Shown here: one piece after another, positions 60,283 to 64,000 of the stretch
Numbering within the stretch: the first letter of the stretch is position 1
Layout: each line of letters opens with the position of its first letter
DNA from: Planctobacterium sp047947135
Lineage (GTDB): Bacteria; Pseudomonadota; Gammaproteobacteria; Enterobacterales; Alteromonadaceae
Assembly (NCBI GenBank): GCA_047947135.1
Contig: CP170457.1
Span: forward strand, 2,418,001-2,482,000
Length of the DNA stretch: 64,000 nucleotides
Direction: 5' to 3'
The notes under the pieces: generated by a model
What the model saw: the letters and a program-made list of their open reading frames with translations, nothing else
The model's database searches: none
What the model was told of the DNA's origin: nothing
Program-made: the position numbers and the translations under genes

Positions 60283-61614
60283 ATGAGAAAATATTTTGGG
60301 ACCGATGGTATTCGGGGAAAGGTCGGCGAGAGTCTGATAAACCCTGAGTTTGTGACTAAGTTAGGTTGGGCCGCTGGAAAGGTATTAGCGGGACGCGGCA
60401 CTAACAAGGTATTGATCGGCAAAGACACGCGAATCTCAGGTTATATGCTGGAATCTTCGCTTGAGGCGGGATTATCCGCAGCAGGGATCAATATCGGTCT
60501 GTTGGGACCAATGCCGACCCCGGCAATTGCCTACTTAACTAAAACATTTCGTTCCGAGGCAGGCATTGTAATATCAGCGTCTCACAACCCTTATTACGAT
60601 AACGGGATTAAGTTTTTCTCTGCCGACGGGTTCAAGCTGGACGATGACATTGAATTGGCTATCGAAGCCCAGATGGAAAAACCCATGACCTGCGTAGAAT
60701 CAGATAAGCTCGGAAAAGCGAGTCGTATTAGTGATGCATCAGGTCGTTACATCGAATATTGTAAAGCCTGTTTTCCATCTGACTTGTCATTGCACGGCAT
60801 GAAAATTGTGGTGGATTGTGCCCATGGCGCTACTTACCATATCGCACCTAATGTACTGCGCGAATTAGGTGCAGATGTAATCGAATTAGGGACGGCACCA
60901 GACGGCCTGAATATCAATGATAAGGTCGGTGCGACATCTTTGGATGCCATCAAAGCCAAAGTTCTGGAAAGTGGTGCAGATTTAGGCTTTGCCCTTGATG
61001 GCGATGGCGATCGCATTATGTTGGTGGACAACAAAGGGAACGTGATCGATGGTGATCAAATCGTTTATATTATAGCGAGAGATGCCCTCAAATCAGGGAA
61101 TTTAAAAGGCGGAGTCGTTGGCACTTCGATGAGTAACCTCGGCCTGGAAATGGCGCTGACAAACTTAGGTGTACCCTTTGCGCGCAGTAAAGTGGGTGAC
61201 CGCTATGTCATGGAGCTGCTGCAGGAAAAAGGCTGGTACATTGGTGGTGAAAGCTCTGGCCATGTGCTTAATCTGAATCTTGCATCTACAGGTGATGGCA
61301 TTATTTCCGGGTTGCAGGTATTAACCTCCATGTTGCACTCAGGAATGAGTTTGTATGATTTATCGCGTGGTATGGAGAAGTTTCCGCAGAACCTTATCAA
61401 TGTGCGCTTTAAATCGGGATCCAAACCACTGGAAGCTCAGGTTGTGAAAGATGCCGTTAAAGAAGCAGAGCAGGCACTGGGTGAAAAAGGTCGCGTCCTG
61501 TTGCGTAAAAGCGGTACCGAACCCCTTATCAGAGTCATGGTAGAAGCACAGGAACAGGCGATGGCGTTGCAATGGTCAGAGCATATTGCTGAGGCAGTTA
61601 AAGCTAGCTTTTAA
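60283..61614 (+). CDS. glmM: phosphoglucosamine mutase
   Basis: A 443-residue alpha-D-phosphohexomutase that converts glucosamine-6-phosphate to glucosamine-1-phosphate for peptidoglycan and LPS precursors. Opens RKYFGTDGIRGKVGE; active-site phosphoserine S100 in ISASHNPYYDNGIKFF; metal loop DGDGDR in FALDGDGDRIMLVDN; sugar loop GGESSGHVLN; phosphate-binding LLRKSGTEPLIRVMVE. Length equals E. coli GlmM (445). Co-directional with folP and tpiA. Confidence 0.98.
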   Translation: MRKYFGTDGIRGKVGESLINPEFVTKLGWAAGKVLAGRGTNKVLIGKDTRISGYMLESSLEAGLSAAGINIGLLGPMPTPAIAYLTKTFRSEAGIVISASHNPYYDNGIKFFSADGFKLDDDIELAIEAQMEKPMTCVESDKLGKASRISDASGRYIEYCKACFPSDLSLHGMKIVVDCAHGATYHIAPNVLRELGADVIELGTAPDGLNINDKVGATSLDAIKAKVLESGADLGFALDGDGDRIMLVDNKGNVIDGDQIVYIIARDALKSGNLKGGVVGTSMSNLGLEMALTNLGVPFARSKVGDRYVMELLQEKGWYIGGESSGHVLNLNLASTGDGIISGLQVLTSMLHSGMSLYDLSRGMEKFPQNLINVRFKSGSKPLEAQVVKDAVKEAEQALGEKGRVLLRKSGTEPLIRVMVEAQEQAMALQWSEHIAEAVKASF

Positions 61615-61736
61615 CGCCGTTTTCACGCTATATTTATGGACTTTATTTTTCGAATCCGCTTGTAAGTTTCACGCGGGTTGGTTAATATCTCGCTCCGCAA
61701 AATTGCGGGCACGAAAACCGGAGATTGAACAGTCGA

Positions 61737-62486
61737 ATGGGTCGCAAAAAACTGGTTGTAGGTAATTGGAAGCTAAACGGCGAATTATCGCTGGTAGCGA
61801 GTATGAAGACGAAGTTTCAGGCTAGCGGATTGAGCAAGGTTGAAACGGTAGTTTGTCCTCCTTTCCCATACCTGAGCAGTTTTGCTGATGGTGACTTGAT
61901 TGTCGGGGCTCAGGACATAAGTGCCCATGCCAATGGCGCGTTTACCGGTGAAGTTTCTGCGGCGCAACTTCGGGAATTTTCCTGTCGTTATGCCATTGTT
62001 GGGCACTCTGAACGACGTGAATATCACACGGAAACAGACGCTGTTGTGGCTGCTAAAGCAAAAGCCGCAATTGCCGAGGGGATAACCCCTATCGTTTGTT
62101 TCGGTGAACCGTTGGAAGTGCGAGAGGCAGGTGACCATATTGCCCATGTGGTAAAGCAGGTCAAATATGTCGTTGAATCATTAGCCGATGATGCCAACCA
62201 AATGGTCTTAGCTTACGAGCCTATCTGGGCCATTGGTACAGGTAAAACGGCGACACCTGAGCAGGCTCAGGAAGTGCATAGCGAAATTCGTACTATGTTG
62301 GCAACACACAACAGCGAATTGGCGGAAAATATACAGATTTTATATGGCGGTAGTGTTAAGGCAGACAATGCCGAACAGCTGTTTTCCAAGCCGGATGTAG
62401 ACGGTGGATTAATAGGTGGCGCAAGTTTAAAGCCAGATGATTTTTTGGCGATTTGTACTGCTGCTGAAAAAGTGAGTATTAGTTGA
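61737..62486 (+). CDS. tpiA: triosephosphate isomerase
   Basis: A 249-residue glycolytic enzyme that interconverts dihydroxyacetone phosphate and glyceraldehyde-3-phosphate. ATG 61737 (MGRKKLVVGNWKLNG) fits the family start; a TTG at 61725 is also in frame. Catalytic residues: K in GNWKLNG near the N terminus, H90 in YAIVGHSERREY, E161 in VLAYEPIWAIGTGK, and the phosphate loop ILYGGSVKADNA. Its stop overlaps the secG start (TGATG), so the two are coupled. Confidence 0.98.
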   Translation: MGRKKLVVGNWKLNGELSLVASMKTKFQASGLSKVETVVCPPFPYLSSFADGDLIVGAQDISAHANGAFTGEVSAAQLREFSCRYAIVGHSERREYHTETDAVVAAKAKAAIAEGITPIVCFGEPLEVREAGDHIAHVVKQVKYVVESLADDANQMVLAYEPIWAIGTGKTATPEQAQEVHSEIRTMLATHNSELAENIQILYGGSVKADNAEQLFSKPDVDGGLIGGASLKPDDFLAICTAAEKVSIS

Positions 62487-62890
62487 TGTTATACGAAGTA
62501 TTGTTAGTTGTTGATTTATTGGTGGCTATTGCGCTTGTTGGTCTTATTCTTGTCCAACAAGGTAAAGGCGCTGATATGGGTGCATCCTTTGGTGGTGGTG
62601 GCTCAAATACAGTATTTGGTGCCAGCGGTTCAGGTAATTTCCTGACGCGTACAACTGCCGTTCTGGCGACCATCTTTTTCATCGTCAGCTTGGTATTAGG
62701 TAATCTCTCAGCTTCTAAAGAAGCACCGCTGAACGAGTTTGAAGGGTTGGAAGTACCCGTTGCCGAAGCTGAAGTTGTGCCGGGCGATAGTGACGTACCT
62801 GCATTGGCGACAGAAAATACCGGTAGCGATGTACCAGCAGCCACTGAAGAAGAGCCTAAGCAAGACAGTACATCTGGTGATGATCAGTAA
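62486..62890 (+). CDS. secG: preprotein translocase subunit SecG
   Basis: A 134-residue subunit of SecYEG. Two transmembrane helices (about 2-22 and 53-74) flank the family motif ILVQQGKGADMGASFGGG and FGASGSGNFLTRTT. The C-terminal tail from residue 80 is long, acidic and low in complexity (PVAEAEVVPGDSDVPALATE), and likely disordered. E. coli SecG is 110. Starts at ATG 62486 overlapping the tpiA stop; a leucine tRNA gene follows. Confidence 0.97.
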   Translation: MLYEVLLVVDLLVAIALVGLILVQQGKGADMGASFGGGGSNTVFGASGSGNFLTRTTAVLATIFFIVSLVLGNLSASKEAPLNEFEGLEVPVAEAEVVPGDSDVPALATENTGSDVPAATEEEPKQDSTSGDDQ

Positions 62891-64000
62891 CACACTGTTT
62901 AATTAAAAATTCGCGGAAGTGGTGGAATTGGTAGACACGCCATCTTGAGGGGGTGGTGAGCATAGCTCGTGCGGGTTCAAGTCCCGCCTTCCGCACCAAA
63001 TCATAGTTACCGTTACTCAATTGGCCTAGAAGCCTGAATGGCTGGGCGATTGGGGCGGTTCGAAAACCCTTTTTTAGGTCATACGGCAACCTCTCTGTAA
63101 ATGCTAGTTTCAGTACAGTTCTCTTCTTGGTCAACTCGTCTGCAAGCCATAGTTTATGCGGGTTCGCAAAAAATCCCATTGCGGTTCGAAAGGTTGAATC
63201 GAAATCTAACATAGGTTTGCCACAATTCTTGATTTTTTCATCCAATTCAATTTTCTTACGCTCAAGCTCTTGAATGGATGTTTCATAAGTTCGTATCAAT
63301 GTTGGACTTTCCGTGTTTAAAACACGGTTAACCAGCTTCTCAATTTTTGATTCAAGCTCTTCTCGTGTTTCTAGCGTTGAGGAGTGGTTTAACTGTTGAT
63401 GACTTCTACGCTTATCCCAAATGATTTTTAGGCTATTCAGCGCTAACTCAAAGACGTCTTTCGAGGGTTTAAGGGTTATCAACATTTTCTCAAACTCGCT
63501 TTCTACTTTTTCAGCACGAACAGATTTTCCGTATTGGGAACACCCTTTGCGGTGGCAGTGATAATAAGCGTAATATTGTGAGCGTCCTTTACTTTTTGCT
63601 GATGTTAGCGGTTCTCCGCATCCAGTGCAGGTAATAAAGCCTCGCAATGGGAATTCCAGTTTTAAATCTTTGCGCGTTGGCGCTTTTGCCTGACCATTTA
63701 GCCGTTGTTGTATTGCCAGATACGTTTCATAAGATATTAATGGCTCATGTTTACCTTGCACCATATTAATGCCGCGTTCTGGAAAGTGGATATAACCTGC
63801 ATATATCACATTATCGAGTAATCGCTTTATACGCTGGTAAGCGATTTGACCGTTCTTTCCTTTTGGAAAACAGTCTTGCTTATCTAAAAAGGCCTTCACT
63901 TCTGTTTGCGTTTCAAAGCGACCACATGCAAAAGATTCCAATGTATGCTGGACTATGGTCGCAGTAGGCTCATCTCTGACCAATAACTTTCCATGACCTG
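62856..64000 (-). CDS. large serine recombinase, partial (N terminus beyond the edge)
   Basis: The frame is open to the right edge, so the resolvase catalytic domain lies outside. Visible: a Recombinase domain (VQHTLESFACGRFETQTEVK, QIAYQRIKRLLDNVIYAGYI), a recombinase zinc ribbon (GFITCTGCGEPLTSAKSKG and YHCHRKGCSQYG, four cysteines), and a coiled coil (ELESKIEKLVNRVL, QELERKKIELDEKIKN). After QLSNGNYDLVRKAGLEPARA the frame is antisense tRNA-Leu and then host DNA up to the stop at 62856, so the last 40 or so residues are encoded by the integration site. It marks a mobile element entering from the right. Confidence 0.88.
   Translation of the reverse strand, partial: GHGKLLVRDEPTATIVQHTLESFACGRFETQTEVKAFLDKQDCFPKGKNGQIAYQRIKRLLDNVIYAGYIHFPERGINMVQGKHEPLISYETYLAIQQRLNGQAKAPTRKDLKLEFPLRGFITCTGCGEPLTSAKSKGRSQYYAYYHCHRKGCSQYGKSVRAEKVESEFEKMLITLKPSKDVFELALNSLKIIWDKRRSHQQLNHSSTLETREELESKIEKLVNRVLNTESPTLIRTYETSIQELERKKIELDEKIKNCGKPMLDFDSTFRTAMGFFANPHKLWLADELTKKRTVLKLAFTERLPYDLKKGFRTAPIAQPFRLLGQLSNGNYDLVRKAGLEPARAMLTTPSRWRVYQFHHFREFLIKQCVTDHHQMYCLA
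62913..62998 (+). tRNA. tRNA-Leu(GAG)
   Basis: 86 bases including CCA. Acceptor stem GCGGAAG pairs with CTTCCGC; D arm GTGGAATTGGTAGACAC; anticodon stem CCATC/GGTGG around loop TTGAGGG with anticodon GAG at 62947-62949; a long class II variable arm; T loop GGTTCAAGTCC. It lies 22 bases after secG, a conserved linkage. Its 3' end abuts an integrated recombinase gene, so it probably forms the attachment site. Confidence 0.96.
62978..62998. other. probable attachment site (attL) at the tRNA 3' end
   Basis: The recombinase frame at the right edge runs directly up to and across the 3' end of the tRNA-Leu gene, the arrangement of an element integrated into a tRNA. The T-arm and acceptor 3' half are the likely core. 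The matching direct repeat would be beyond the right edge, so the core length is not determined. Confidence 0.45.

Noticed and set aside
1..64000. CRISPR array or a known phage-defence operon
   Set aside because: No regularly spaced direct repeats and no cas, restriction, retron or CBASS-type genes recognised in the window.

Overview
The window looks like a chromosomal segment of a marine gammaproteobacterium of the order Alteromonadales (Alteromonadaceae-like; I cannot name the genus). The basis is gene order and protein similarity from memory: ssrA-smpB beside ratA-rnfH-bamE, then recN, nadK and grpE-dnaK-dnaJ; dapB, carA-carB-greA and yhbY; ftsH-folP-glmM-tpiA-secG-tRNA-Leu. The tmRNA tag reads ANDENYALAA. 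There are many chemotaxis, c-di-GMP and two-component genes.

Layout. 1-11.7 kb: the end of an RND efflux pump with its adaptor, two solitary periplasmic binding proteins, phhB, an exported methyltransferase-like protein, a chemoreceptor, an HDOD protein, rlmJ, a CHAD protein and a DUF4097 protein. 11.76-12.64 kb: an intact IS5-family element. 12.8-17.3 kb: a tight cluster of an M42 peptidase, a RimK-like ATP-grasp ligase and a GNAT/C39-peptidase fusion, followed by an RMD1/DUF155 protein. This is the best candidate for an uncharacterised peptide or amide pathway. 17.5-34 kb: an accessory signalling and transport zone with a Tat-exported binding protein and hybrid kinase, a PAS/GGDEF/EAL protein, a metallo-beta-lactamase-fold protein, an AsmA protein, a lipoprotein hydrolase, a membrane LytTR regulator, an EamA exporter with an AraC regulator, and an SDR. 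34.2-45.8 kb: the conserved housekeeping block from ssrA to dapB, with two sigma-32-type heat-shock promoters and LexA boxes at recN. 45.8-47.2 kb: a small island of orphan ORFs between dapB and carA. 47.5-52.7 kb: carAB-greA and yhbY. 53-56.8 kb: a kinase, a response regulator and a REC-(degenerate GGDEF)-EAL protein, next to an N-terminally truncated rlmE that also carries an in-frame stop. 57.4-63 kb: ftsH to tRNA-Leu(GAG). The right edge is a large serine recombinase integrated at the 3' end of the tRNA gene; its reading frame runs antisense through the tRNA.

Regulation. A near-palindrome, TNAGACYAAAGTCTAA, occurs upstream of at least three genes or operons: the unknown gene near 3.9 kb, the binding protein/hybrid kinase operon, and the kinase/EAL operon. 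A partial copy precedes the PAS-GGDEF-EAL gene. This suggests a shared regulator, probably of the NarL/LuxR type, for a set of signalling genes.
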